NCBI GenBank assembly: GCA_963693365.1
Contig: CAVNZM010000003.1
Location: 6,448,001 to 6,512,000 of the forward strand
Direction: 5' to 3'
DNA from: Amoebidium appalachense
Lineage: Eukaryota > Ichthyosporea
Length of the DNA stretch: 64,000 nt
Positions 1 to 21,354 of this stretch are shown here, piece after piece. Position numbers and translations under genes: made by a program. Numbering within the stretch: position 1 is the first letter of the stretch; the number at the start of each line of letters is the position of its first letter. Under the pieces are notes generated by a model. It made no database searches. It had not been told where the DNA came from and was given only the letters and a program-made list of their open reading frames with translations.

Positions 1-3837
<3,837 letters not shown>

Positions 3838-3850
<13 letters not shown>

Positions 3851-4325
3851 AATGTGTAGCACTTTAAATAATTTAAGATTAGGCCAGAGCAATATGTTAT
3901 TGTAGTAGTTAATGAAATGGGTTGTGTGGCACGATAGTAGCGGGTTGCTGAAGTTCAAGAGAATGTGTTGTGTTCTGGTGATGGGTTGTGGAAATCTATT
4001 AGAATGTGAAGCAAAGAAAAATAGTATTATTATAGTAGTTATTCAGCTAGATTGTGTGGCACTATAATAAAGGATGTGGCCTTGTTACAGCTGATTGAGT
4101 GAATAGCACCTTAGGAAAAAACCAGAGTGCATGTTATTATGGTAATAGGTTGTGTGTTGCTATATAAGTAACTGGCCATGGTTGCGGAATTCAAAGAGGA
4201 TATTTATCACTTTAGCAATTGTTGCGAAAATCGATTAGAAAGGGTAGCCCATCGGTAATCACAAAAGTCGTATGATATAGTTGATCAAATAGATTCTAAA
4301 ATTTGTGGCATTATGAAGCGTATAA
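3838..4325 (+). repeat. Degenerate tandem repeat (about 4 copies) starting across the ERMP1 stop codon
   Basis: Four diverged units of roughly 100-150 bases begin near 3838, 3988, 4090 and 4222. Shared blocks include GGAAATxxAxTAGAATGTG (3839 and 3990; related GAAAATCGATTAGAAAGG near 4226), GTAGTTA and GTTGTGTGGCA (about 3910-3930, 4050-4060). The first unit contains the last codons and TAG stop of the ERMP1-like gene, so the terminal exon end itself is part of the repeat. Confidence 0.6.
4066..4071 (+). promoter_or_regulatory. Possible poly(A) signal AATAAA of the ERMP1-like gene
   Basis: AATAAA lies 216 bases after the stop, inside the second unit of the degenerate repeat. It is the nearest canonical hexamer downstream. 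Confidence 0.4.
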
Positions 4326-7830
<3,505 letters not shown>

Positions 7831-7839
7831 GTGAAATTA

Positions 7840-7942
7840 GGGGGTTTAGGGGCACAAAAATGCCCCTGAAACCCCGAAAAGTGTCCCTAACTTTTGGAGG
7901 TTAGGTCCACTAATTTTTGAGTTTGTGACCCTAGTAGGGTCA
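7840..7942. repeat. Two adjacent hairpins (small foldback cluster)
   Basis: A near-perfect hairpin spans 7840-7875: arms GGGGTTTAGGGGCA and TGCCCCTGAAACCCC around a CAAAAA loop, with one unpaired base. At 7926-7942 lies a perfect palindrome, TGACCCTA-G-TAGGGTCA. A further TTGCCCCTACT (7950-7960) is complementary to the first arm. The cluster could be a remnant of a small foldback element; no coding potential. Confidence 0.6.
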
Positions 7943-7968
7943 TAGGAAATTGCCCCTACTATCATCTT

Positions 7969-7999
<31 letters not shown>

Positions 8000-8157
8000 G
8001 CCCCCTCCCCTTCCCCGGCCTGTTTTTTTTTTTTCTTTCGAATGTTATATCAATGCCCCTTCATATCCAAGTCTATTGACTCTGGGGAGAGCAGTGGGCG
8101 CTGGGCCAGGATAGTTTTGGATAAGAAGTCCAAGTGATGACCAGAAATAGACCCAAC

Positions 8158-8354
8158 TGGCGCTTATTTGAAGTTTGCGCCTTGAACCGGAACCACACAG
8201 AACCCTTCGCGCCAGTTTCGACGAACCAAAACACACTTTCCCCCTTTTTGGCGCGCTCCCGGAAAAAAACTCCCAGAGGGCCAAGAGCACGGCCATCTAG
8301 AGGTGTTTCTAGATGGCCGTGGGCCAAGAGCTTTTTCGTCATGGGTATAAATAG
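8158..8354 (+). promoter_or_regulatory. Probable promoter: E2F-like sites, hairpin and TATA box
   Basis: TATAAATAG at 8346-8354 is a clear TATA box. Upstream are several TTTSSCGC-like (E2F-type) sites: TGGCGC at 8158, TTTGCGC at 8174, TTCGCGCCAG at 8206 and TTTTTGGCGCGC at 8245-8256. A 14-bp hairpin sits between them and the TATA box. The promoter most plausibly serves the exon beginning at 8792, with a long or spliced leader. E2F binding is inferred from sequence only. Confidence 0.5.
8278..8331. repeat. Perfect 14-bp hairpin flanked by 11-bp direct repeats
   Basis: Arms 8288-8301 and 8308-8321 (CACGGCCATCTAGA and its complement) surround a 6-base loop. Direct repeats GGGCCAAGAGC flank it at 8278-8288 and 8321-8331, overlapping the arm ends by a base. 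Its right arm plus loop (8302-8322) recurs exactly at 44030-44050 upstream of the LRR receptor gene. Confidence 0.85.
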
Positions 8355-8475
8355 TAAAAGCAGCTGTCACCCACATCCCATTTCGACTTGTAGACCCCCT
8401 AGTTTTCTGGCGGTCTGCATTGCTCTTTTAGAGGCTGACTTGCTTGCTGTGCCTCTATAAATTTTGAGGGGGGCC

Positions 8476-8759
8476 TGTTGGGAAGGAGCAGTAATGATGT
8501 CTTCTTGCAGAGTGTGGTCTGGTCAACATCGATGCATATGACTAGTTGGAGCAAACTAGTTTCACGCATACACGTACACTTACGGTTTTGCCCGCTGGTG
8601 TCCTTTGTCACTCACGTCGTGACTTGTCGCTTTTTTTTATTTTGTAGCTTTGGCTTTTTCAGTTCTATTGGTGGTTATGTAGCCTGTGGCTGCACGTTGT
8701 CTTCATCAACGGATCAATAAACCCGAGTCAAAAGAAAAAAGGGTTTCACTATACCAACA
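8476..8759 (+). mobile_element. Weak candidate LTR-like segment
   Basis: The segment begins TGTTGGGAAGG and ends TATACCAACA, giving TGTTGG/CCAACA ends as in many Copia-type LTRs, and contains AATAAA at 8716-8721 near its end. Against this: no second copy in the window, no target-site duplication, no tRNA primer-binding site seen after 8759, and the best TATA box lies outside (8346). It may equally be an ordinary 5' leader of the gene at 8792. Confidence 0.2.
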
Positions 8760-8791
8760 GTTTTCATACCACCTTGAGCTCAAACTGAAAC

Positions 8792-9212
8792 ATGACTGGT
8801 AACGAGAGCCAGCCACCTAGTTGTAGGCTACCTGGGGCACGCTTCACCAAGGCCAACAAGTTGGATTGCCGCTCAAAGCTGGCTAAGTTGGGTGACCTCT
8901 CTGCCACCCCCGCCCACAAGGCATTGAACCAGCTGCTTTCCAAGGGGCAGGAAAAGGCTGTCCTGGTCGTCAACTACGACGACACTACCAGCGACAGCGA
9001 CATGGAGATTGAGGAGGGCCAGCGCAAGGGCACCACTGAGGGGGTGACAGGCAAGGACAAGGTTGTTTCGGCCAACACCACCACCGGTGATGGAGCAGGT
9101 GACGGCAAGGACAGCAGCCCAGCTAGCCCCCCTGCCCCAGGTGCAAGCAAAGCCGGCGTGGAGACGGGCGGCGAGGGGCAGGGCGAGCCCGAGTCTGTGA
9201 GCCCAAACACAG
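8792..9212 (+). CDS. First exon of an unrecognised acidic, low-complexity protein
   Basis: ATG at 8792 opens a frame of 140 codons ending at a good donor ACAG|GTATGC (9213), phase 1; without splicing it stops at 9241. The product has a basic, Lys/Arg-containing N-terminus, a short hydrophobic strand (AVLVVNYDD), an acidic Ser/Asp/Glu patch (TSDSDMEIEEG) and then a Gly/Ala/Ser/Pro-rich disordered stretch. The GC-rich, Lys/Gly-rich codon composition matches the window's real exons. I do not recognise the family and could not identify the next exon in the repeat-rich DNA downstream. Upstream lie a TATA box (8346) and a possible LTR-like segment, so a retrotransposon gag-like protein is an alternative. 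Confidence 0.45.
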
Positions 9213-12640
<3,428 letters not shown>

Positions 12641-12643
12641 GGC

Positions 12644-12807
12644 GGGCCGGGATATAGAGATCTAAGCCTTAGCGCAGCCAAAGTCGATGGCACGATCTTT
12701 AAAGCATACCGGCACATACAGTACGTGATCTCCGACAGTCATCTCAGTCTACAATCAGCTTTTAAGGTAGCTGGAATCATGGAATCGCGGTGATCGACTC
12801 CCGGCCC
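12644..12807. repeat. 164-bp segment with 9-bp inverted ends
   Basis: GGGCCGGGA (12644-12652) pairs with TCCCGGCCC (12799-12807). Inside are TTAGCGCAGCC (about 12669) and GATCGACTCC (about 12792), which resemble pol III A and B boxes, but spacing and arm pairing do not fit a tRNA. It lies directly upstream of the MITE-like element. Confidence 0.35.
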
Positions 12808-12843
12808 GGATTCATATGAAAAACAGGGTTGCTTCGGACATTA

Positions 12844-13149
12844 CAAAATGACCCCACTATCTGCTAAAGCCAAACTTTTTGCATGATAATCATGGAAATA
12901 GTGTTTTCTAACGATTTTGTGTACAGAAAAAATTATAACTCAATTGGTTCAGCGTCGGCGAGCCGAAAACCAACTACACCAAAATCCGGTACGTTCTTAC
13001 TCGTACGATCAATTATAGAAATTGTGTACTATAAAAACTTTTTACTCGATTGAGTTATAAAATTTCTCTACACCAGATTGTAAGTTCATACTAATATACT
13101 TAATGTTTCCATGCTCAAACATGCTCTAGCACATAGTGTGGTCATTTTG
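12844..13149. mobile_element. 306-bp foldback MITE, mariner-like TA target site
   Basis: The ends CAAAATGACCCCACTAT (from 12844) and ATAGTGTGGTCATTTTG (to 13149) are inverted repeats with one mismatch, and TA flanks both sides (12842-12843, 13150-13151), the target duplication used by Tc1/mariner elements. A nested inverted repeat lies inside: AAATTATAACTCAAT near 12925 pairs with ATTGAGTTATAAAATTT near 13040, so the element can fold on itself. There is no transposase frame, so it would be a non-autonomous element. No second copy was seen in this window. Confidence 0.65.
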
Positions 13150-15120
13150 TAATCAATAACACTCTTGCTTATAGGTCACGCGCGGGTTATACAAAGCATT
13201 TACGTTACACTTTTGCCCTCCTCCGTATGGCCGCTACAGGGTTTGCGTTACGAATCGTATCGGCCTAAAATACGCTTTAGTAAACCCCGTAATACGATTA
13301 ACAGGAGCCATCCAATTAGTAAATATGACCCTGAGAGGTGTCAAAAGCCTCGGAATTCGCCTAAATACGATCAAGAACGCCAAACCCTGGCAATGCCTGG
13401 GCCACTATGGCCGCGTGAGCCAACTCAGCCAATTGAGCCCACCCGTACATGTGATATCACAGTGTTGGGAAACCTGGCGGAAAAAAACGGAATGCACTGT
13501 TGCAGCTATCATAATTTTTTGTGGGGTAGTAAAAAAAGGTAAAAAGAGAATTAATGAAAAGAGAGAGCATAGCAGTTAGGAGAATAACCCATCGTTCGCC
13601 GACATGGTGCACGTGTGATCCGACGGTACCCAGTTATTCTCCGTTACATGTTATTTTGGGATTCATGAGCCGCATGTGAATCCCCTCAAATCTTCAATTG
13701 TGGGGCGTATCATAAGGGCGTAACCAGGCTGAGCAGGCTCCAAAGACAATCAAATTTCAATCCATATGCAGATAGCGCAATAAAAGTAAGGCCTCGCCAA
13801 ACAAGAATTTTAGTTTTGCATGTAGTTTGTACTGTATGTAGGACATTCCGTTTGTAACAGAATTTTCAATAACTAAAATTTCCATAGCTAAAATTTTCTA
13901 AGCCGAAAAATTCAAAATCGGAGCTGCCAGGCTCAGCGGCACACCCAAACAAATGGAAGAGTTTTGGGAGACAAGTGACGCAAACTCTTAGCCAATCATA
14001 TTGTAAATGCTTTTTCGAGCTTCGATTCAAAGCGGCACAACGCTGGCTTTTTCGTATTTCGTTTGTAACTAATTTTGGTTATTTACCATTATGCTAAATA
14101 ATACTATTGGTCAGTTGGAGTTCTTTCTAAGCCAATCAGAGCATGGCCGAATCGACGAAACCCATGGTTTCGTGACTTTCGTCCCCCTTAATTTTTTTCA
14201 AACAGGATGTTGTCCATTTTTGCATTCTAATTGGTACATTTCTTACCAATGGGCAGGCCACTGAAGGCGGCTTAGCGTCTTCATGCCTGACTGAACTTTT
14301 TGGCCCCGTTTCACGCAGGGGTTGAATTGCGACCCAAAAGTCGTCGTATTTACGAGTAGCCCAGGGCATCAAAACGAGTAACGCTGTGAGGTGCTGTATT
14401 GGTTTTTCGTAGCAGTGAAGTAGGCCAAAATATTGTATTTCGGTGTTAAATCCAGTCAAAAGAAAAAAAAAATTTCATACCAAAATGGGTGTTTTCCTAG
14501 GTAAAAGGTGGTCAGGTCGTTATTTTGGCACTCCAGAGCGGAATATGAAGCCCTGTTTTGTCTCGTAGGGTGTGTAATTGCTAAGGTAGTGTAGAAATAA
14601 CTGAAACAGACCGTCAATTTCAATAGTATATGGGGTCTATACGAATCGCAAATGAGACGAACCCCGGCAATACGATTTAGAACTTTTGTAGTACGAATAC
14701 GTGTAACGTAAAACGGGTATCGCAGTCAAAACCCCACAACCGTTCAAGTGTACGTGTCTGATGCAACCACACTGTTTAGAAAGGGCTTTGTAGAGAAGGT
14801 CACTCACTCTAACACCAGAACATAGCATACAGGTGCGCTATTCCGCCTTCTTTGTATCTTATGGGTTCCTTTTCGTGGGTTTCCTAGACAACTAAACATG
14901 GGGGTTCCCGTTTTTTTTTTGTTTTTTTTTGGTGAAGACAAGGAGAGGGCACATGGGCAAAGTGCATAGCCTTCACTTTCTTTCATTCCAAATTTGCAAG
15001 CGGGAACCATGTTTGTGCCTTTCTCTTCCCGCTTCCATCTGTTTATTTGGAAAATCCGTGAAGTTTACGAATGCTACCTTGCTCCCCCCCCCCCCCCCCC
15101 TCTTCCCCCCCCCCCCCACC
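13150..15120. other. Unique AT-rich DNA, no gene recognised
   Basis: Open frames here (for example 13165-13542 plus, 14136-14459 minus, each about 105-125 codons) show no recognisable domain and no codon bias like the true exons. A phrase resembling ACGAATCG...AACCCC...AATACGATT occurs at about 13251-13306 and again at 14640-14680, suggesting an old dispersed repeat. Several CCAAT motifs occur (13992, 14132). Nothing else could be supported. Confidence 0.6.
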
Positions 15121-15126
15121 CCCCTC

Positions 15127-15198
15127 TGCATACTTGAATGTTTGCCTTTGCATGTGTCCTTCGTGTATGCGTACTTCGTACCGTGTTCCGCATTCAAA
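15127..15198 (+). repeat. Poly-C-linked short repeat, shortened copy
   Basis: Starts TGCATACTTGAATGTTTGCC and ends CATTCAAA immediately before C-rich DNA. It is the 3' half of the 147-bp copies at 20401, 20854 and 53534, with an internal deletion of GCACCATGCTTCTCA and one or two changes. It lies upstream of the VAP TATA box. Confidence 0.8.
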
Positions 15199-15236
15199 CC
15201 CCCCTCCCCCCTCCTTCCCCCCTCACTCCCCCCAAC

Positions 15237-15270
<34 letters not shown>

Positions 15271-15403
15271 TGCACCCTCTTCTATAGGTGCCATCCCCCA
15301 CTCCCGGCCTTCCCAACACACACGTTCGCCTAAACTCACACATGCACTCACAATTAAATACACGGTACGGTCGTCCAGCCACTTCTTCCCTTCGCTTTTT
15401 TTA

Positions 15404-15464
15404 TGACGTCGACAGCCTTTTCTTTCTTCTTTTCACCTTTGCCTCTATCTTTTGGCCTATATAA
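15404..15464 (+). promoter_or_regulatory. Probable VAP promoter (CRE-like site and TATA box)
   Basis: TGACGTC at 15404-15410 is a CRE-like half site and TATATAA at 15458-15464 a TATA box, about 550 bases before the VAP start codon. The acceptor-like CACACAG at 15987-15993, just before the start exon, suggests a spliced 5' leader. Confidence 0.45.
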
Positions 15465-15545
15465 CCACCGATTTTCGACAACTCTGCCCCTGCCATCTCC
15501 AATACCCCCCCCCTTCCCCCCCTCCCCCTCCCTTCTCCTTTCAAC

Positions 15546-15667
15546 CCACCGGCATCACACATTCACCCTGTTTACCCCCGTAACTATTCCCTGACCTCCC
15601 TCCCTTCTCCTCTGAACCCATCGGCATCACACATTCACCCTGTTTACCCCCGTAACCATTCCCTGAC
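15546..15667 (+). repeat. Tandem duplication, about 74-bp unit, in the VAP leader region
   Basis: CGGCATCACACATTCACCCT...CCCTGACCT occurs at about 15550-15594 and again at 15623-15667 with one difference (AACTATT versus AACCATT). Confidence 0.9.
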
Positions 15668-16010
15668 CTTTTTTCCTCCGTCCCCCCCCCCCCCCCCCTC
15701 CCCCCCCCTCTCCCCCCTCTCCCTTCCCCCCACCCACTCAACCACACACCCACCCATATGCACGTATACACGTGTGTCCACGCCATGCACACACACACAA
15801 ACACGTGCACCAACACACTCACAAACACACAAATACACACGCGCAAACGCGCACACTTGCAGTTACACGCACACACACATATAAGCAGACGCCCAGGGCC
15901 ACGCTCTTGCACCCGCTAGCCCGTGCCCACCCCCCCCCCCCCCCCCCCCCCCCCTCCTCATGCGTGCGCACACACACACACACACACACACAGTGCTTCA
16001 CACTCTCAGA

Positions 16011-17471
16011 ATGGCTGTCAAGAAGGCGCAGATCAAGCTCGACCCCCCCTCCGAGCTTGTGTTTAAGGATGTTCGCAAGGGGTCATCACAGGTCAAGCTG
16101 ACAATCACCAACCTGAGTGCCGATGAGGCTGTGCACTTTAAGGTCAAAACAACAGCACCTAAGCGTTACTGTGTCAGACCGAACCAGGTGCGTGTGGATG
16201 GGTGGGTTCATGGGTTGAAAAGTGTGTGGGTGGAGGTAGGTGTGGATGGTCGTGGGTGGATGCTGTGTGCGTAGATGTGGGTGTGGTTGGTTGGTGGATT
16301 GGTGTGCGGACAGTGCGGGCAGTTGGAAGTGGGTGTGATCTAACGGGTGGGTGGGTGCATACACACACACATACGTGTGTGCGCACTCGTGCACACATAC
16401 ACACACCCACACAACTGTGCGCCCACACATGCACACACACACACACACACGTGCAACCATACACACAAACACCTCCCTGCAATCAACCTAAACACACACG
16501 CACGCATGGACGCACACCAACACACACACGCACACGTACACGCACACACACACCGTGGCACATGTAAAATCTCACAAGCGCACCCATGTGCTCTGGTGCA
16601 TACACCGATAGGTTGCACATACCTCCTCTCCCGTGCCTACACCAACCACGCAAGACCTTCAGGCACGCACACTTCCTTGGTATTTTTACGTTTCATTCAT
16701 GGTGCATGCATCTTTTATGTCACTGCAATTCCCCCCCCCCCCCCCCCCCCCCCCCCTCCTGTCCTGCCTCGGTTCCTTTGCTACCTCCTCCCCCTGCTCC
16801 CCCCCCCCCTCCCCCCCCCCTCTCCACAACTTATGCTGCACTCTGTTTATGTAATTTTTGGATCTCTGCGCTTTGTTGTTCGTCGTATATTCATACTTCG
16901 TGCTGTGTAACATAATCAAACTCCGTGGCCACCCACCTACTACATCAATCTCGGCCTCCCCACTTGATAAAGTGCCGAATCGGATAAATCGCATGCTTTG
17001 TGGCCGTGTTTTCGTGTCCTCCTGTGTACTGCACTGTGGTGTTATTTTCTCTCGAACCGTTACCGTGTGCAACATTTATGTGCCTCTGCCGCTCTCGCCA
17101 ATCAGCCACCTATCGTTCCCGCTTTCCAACTAATAGCCCCCACTACTCTTTCTTTCTCCCCCTCCCCCCCCTCCCCCCCCCCCCCCCCCCCCCCCCCGAG
17201 GTCATCGTGTCGATCCTCGGGCACTGTGGATTACTTGTCCCCCCCTCCCCCCCCCCTCCCCCCCCCCCCCCCCACCACCACCACCACCACCACCACCACC
17301 CACCCACCCGCTGAGGATGGGCTTTGCTGTTAAGCATACTCGTTGTGTGTCCTAGGCAGACTCTGCATTGTGTTGTCCATCGTGAATCTGTGCTTTGTAC
17401 TCTGTAACGCATCCACACCCACCCACCCACCCCTCTCTACCTCTTCCCCTTCCCCCCTCTCTCCCTTCTTT

Positions 17472-17535
<64 letters not shown>

Positions 17536-18356
17536 CCTCCCTCCCCCCTTCCTCCCTCCCTCCCTCTCCCCCCCCCCCCCCCCCCTCTCTCCCTCCTCTC
17601 TCTCCCTCTCTCTAGCTCTCTCTCTCTCTCGCTCCCCCCCCCCCCCCCCCCCCCTTCTCTCTCCCCACCCCTCTCTCTACTTCTCGCTCTCTCTCTCTCT
17701 CCCTCTTTCTCCCTCTCTCTACCTGTCTCTCTCTCTCCCTCCCCCTCCCCCCCCCCCGCCCCCTCTCTCCCTCCTCTCTCTCCCTCTATCTAGCTCTCTC
17801 TCTCTCTCGCTCCCCTCCCCCCCCCCCCCCCCTCTCCCACCCCTCTCTCTACTTCTCTCTACTTCTCTCTACTTCTCTCTCCCTCTTTCTCCCTCTCTCT
17901 ACCTGTCTCTCTCTCCCCCCCCCCCCCCCCCCCCCCCCCCCCCATTCTTCCTACGCTGTCCGTCTGCGCTCTGTTTCTTTGTTTGTGAAACATACACAGA
18001 CACACACGTTACACAATCCCTTCTGAAGGACACAAACCTAACACAATTTCCAAATTTCCATCGGCATCAGGGCAAGATCGATGCGTCGAGCAGTGTTGAG
18101 GTGATGCTGATCCTGCAGCAGCTGGGGTCTGATGAGGTGCGCACAGACAAGGCAGACAAGTTCTTGGTGCAGGCAGTGAGTGCACCGGCAGACAGGGACA
18201 CTAAGGATGTCTTCAACGATGTGCCTAAGGTATGTGTGTGTGTGGGTGTTTTTTTTTGTTTGTTTTTTTTTGTTTGTTTTTTTTTTTTGGGGGGGGGGGG
18301 GAGGGGGGGAGAGGAGGTTGGGAAGGACACAAAGGATGTGTCAATGATGTGCCAAA

Positions 18357-18393
<37 letters not shown>

Positions 18394-18575
18394 TGGGGGG
18401 GGAGGGGTGAATAGGTGGGGGATGGGCGGAGCAGCGGGGCGGGGGGGAGAATAGAGGGCAAGGGATGGGGATCCCGCGGGGGGGGGGGGGGGGGGGGGGG
18501 GGGAGGGGGCAGGGACACCAAGGTTGTTTTCACCCGACATGCCAAAAGTGTGTGTGTGCGGTGGTGGTGGTTGGA

Positions 18576-18621
<46 letters not shown>

Positions 18622-18785
18622 GGACACCAAGGTTGCAATTAATGTGTGGGAAAAGTCTGTTTGTGTGTGGTGAGTGGGGAAGGGGGGGTTTGAGGGCGAG
18701 GTTAGGGGGGGGGGGGGGGGGTGTATACGTGTTTGGTGTGTGTGTGTGTGTGTGTTTGTGTGTGGGAGTGGGAGTGGAGGATGGG

Positions 18786-18833
<48 letters not shown>

Positions 18834-19161
18834 GGCAATGGTGGGGTTGTAGTTTCACAGCAGAGTATAAAGGTACACGAAACAATGAGCATGTACCGGT
18901 AGGAATGGGTGGGTGTGTCTTTTTGTCTTTTCTTTTTCTTTTTTTTTTTTTTTGCGGGGGGGGGGGGGCAGCTTTTGTTGTGTTTGTTATCGGCAGGGTA
19001 ATGGTGAGGAGGGCAGGGGGTAAAGGGAGTGAGGGAGACAATCTGCATTGTGTGGTCCATCATGAATGCATTTCGTACACTCAAGCACTCTAGACCCCGG
19101 CCCGAAGTCTTTCCCGACCCTCAATTTCACTTCGTTGGTTCCTATCCCGCTCTCCTCCTGC

Positions 19162-19210
<49 letters not shown>

Positions 19211-20011
19211 CCATTTCTATCCTTTATCGGACTCTGTGTTTTGTGCATATTCTTTATTTGTGGTTGCACTCCTCATTATGTTATTCGATATGATTGTGCA
19301 CCTTGTTCTCCATAACACATCTCAACAACCCCCCCCCCCCCTTTTTTTCTCCACAGCACATTCCAAACCCTTCCATTTCCCTCCTTTTTTTTTTTTTCCT
19401 TTTTTTTTTTTCCTTTTTTTTTTTTTTTTTACCTTTTCACTGACACCATCTACACAGGATGTTCTGACGGAGGTCAAGCTGCGCTGCAAGTTCCAGGTGG
19501 AGCTGCTGGACCAGGTGCAGGAGGAGGACCTGGAGTCGAAGAATTCGGTACGGTCAATAATAATACTATAGTAATAGTAATAGTAATATCTATACTAGGA
19601 GTAATAATAATAATACTCGAAATAGTGGTAGTAGCCGTAGCCGTAGTATTAGTAGTAGCAATGCACCCTACATTCGACGTGTTGCTTGCCCTTGTGCACA
19701 TGTTTCTATGTATAACCCTCTCTCCCCCTCTCACCACCACCGCCACCGCCACCGCCAGCACACACCCGCATGCAAGCACACATGCACACACACACACGCG
19801 CGAACACAAAAACGCTGCGCAAATGTGTAGGCATGCAAACGAGCATGCGTGTGTGTGCGCGCACCACCACCACCACCGCCACCACCACCAAAGGGTTTCA
19901 AAACGTGCAGCACACACATGTATATACGCGCAGATAACACACATGCGGGCACATCCACACACACACACACACACGTACACACATGTACACAGAGACTGAC
20001 ACGTACACATA

Positions 20012-20083
<72 letters not shown>

Positions 20084-21271
20084 CACAACAACCATCACAA
20101 TGACCATCAGCACCACAAGCCACCCGCCACCAAACTCGCCCCCCCCCCCCCCCCTTACTTCCATGCAACCGGGCATGGTTGCTCTGTGTCGTGCATCTGT
20201 AAGCACATACGCGTTTGTCGCTGCACTGCATTAGTTTGCACATACATCTTCACCGTTTTGCTCACCTTGCTTGCATAAGCAACCCTGCTCGTCTTTGATC
20301 AAGACGGGTTGACCCACCCAAGTTCAGTTGATGCTGCTGTCTGAGTTGGAGCGTCGTATATACGCGGGCTAAGGGGTCGAAACTCAGACGCAATTGATGA
20401 CTTGGGCCCTCCCTGAGGATGGGCTCTGCTTATGACGCATACTGTGCGCATGGCTGATGCTGCATACTTGAATGTTTGCCTTTGCATGTGTCCTGCACCA
20501 TGCTTCTCATCGTGTATGCGTACTTCGTACTGTGTTCCGCATTCAAAAACCCCCCTGTCTTCTTTCAGAGGTGTCCTTTCAGGACAGACCACTGTGTGGA
20601 GACATCTTTACTTCCATGCAACCGGGCATGGTTGCTCTGTGTCGTGCATCTGTAAGCACATACGCGTTTGTCGCTGCACTGCATTAGTTTGCACATACAT
20701 CTTCACCGTTTTGCTCACCTTGCTTGCATAAGCAACCCTGCTCGTCTTTGATCAAGACGGGTTGACCCACCCAAGTTCAGTTGATGCTGCTGTCTGAGTT
20801 GGAGCGTCGTATATACGCGGGCTAAGGGGTCGAAACTCAGACGCAATTGATGACTTGGGCCCTCCCTGAGGATGGGCTCTGCTTATGACGCATACTGTGC
20901 GCATGGCTGATGCTGCATACTTGAATGTTTGCCTTTGCATGTGTCCTGCACCATGCTTCTCATCGTGTATGCGTACTTCGTACTGTGTTCCGCATTCAAA
21001 AACCCCCCCCCCCCCCCCCCCCCCCCCTCCCCCATGGGCTCTTATTATGTACACTCTAGTGTGGTTTGCACTCCGCCTTGTGTTCTTTTTCATGATGTGT
21101 TGTCCGTTATGACTGAGCACCTTGTATCTCTATAACACATTCTAACCCCCCCCCCCCCCCCCCCCCCCCACCCCCCACCATACCCCTGTCTGCACACAAG
21201 CGCAGCACATGCATGCACACTTGCACATACACACACACGCGCGCGCGCGCGCGCGCTCACACCCACCCACA

Positions 21272-21354
<83 letters not shown>

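Larger units (their letters stand above)
16188..18070 (+). repeat. VAP intron 1: GT/CA, C-runs, short repeats and (CT)n
   Basis: Order: G/T-rich (16188-16350), CA-rich (16358-16560), unique (16570-16730), C-runs (16732-16756, 16800-16820), a poly-C-linked short repeat (16833-16925), unique (16926-17150), C-runs (17160-17197), C-run plus CCA triplets (17241-17300), another short-repeat copy (17313-17410), then (CT)n with C-runs (17455-17942). The block beginning CTCTCTAGCTCTC is duplicated (about 17605-17760 and 17785-17935). Confidence 0.8.
20157..21003 (+). repeat. Two apparently identical 394-bp direct repeats (VAP intron 3)
   Basis: 20157-20550 and 20610-21003 (offset 453) show no difference by eye. 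Each copy contains unique sequence including TTGATCAAGACGGGTTGACC and ends with one 147-bp poly-C-linked repeat. The 60-base spacer holds an acceptor-like TTCTTTCAG but no VAP-like exon. Confidence 0.9.

Noticed and set aside
14136-14459. 107-codon minus-strand frame
   Set aside because: No family resemblance, no splice or promoter support, and codon composition unlike the real exons; left as non-coding.
20572-20620. Possible VAP exon after TTCTTTCAG in intron 3
   Set aside because: The translation does not resemble VAP, no donor follows, and neighbouring exons already join in phase.
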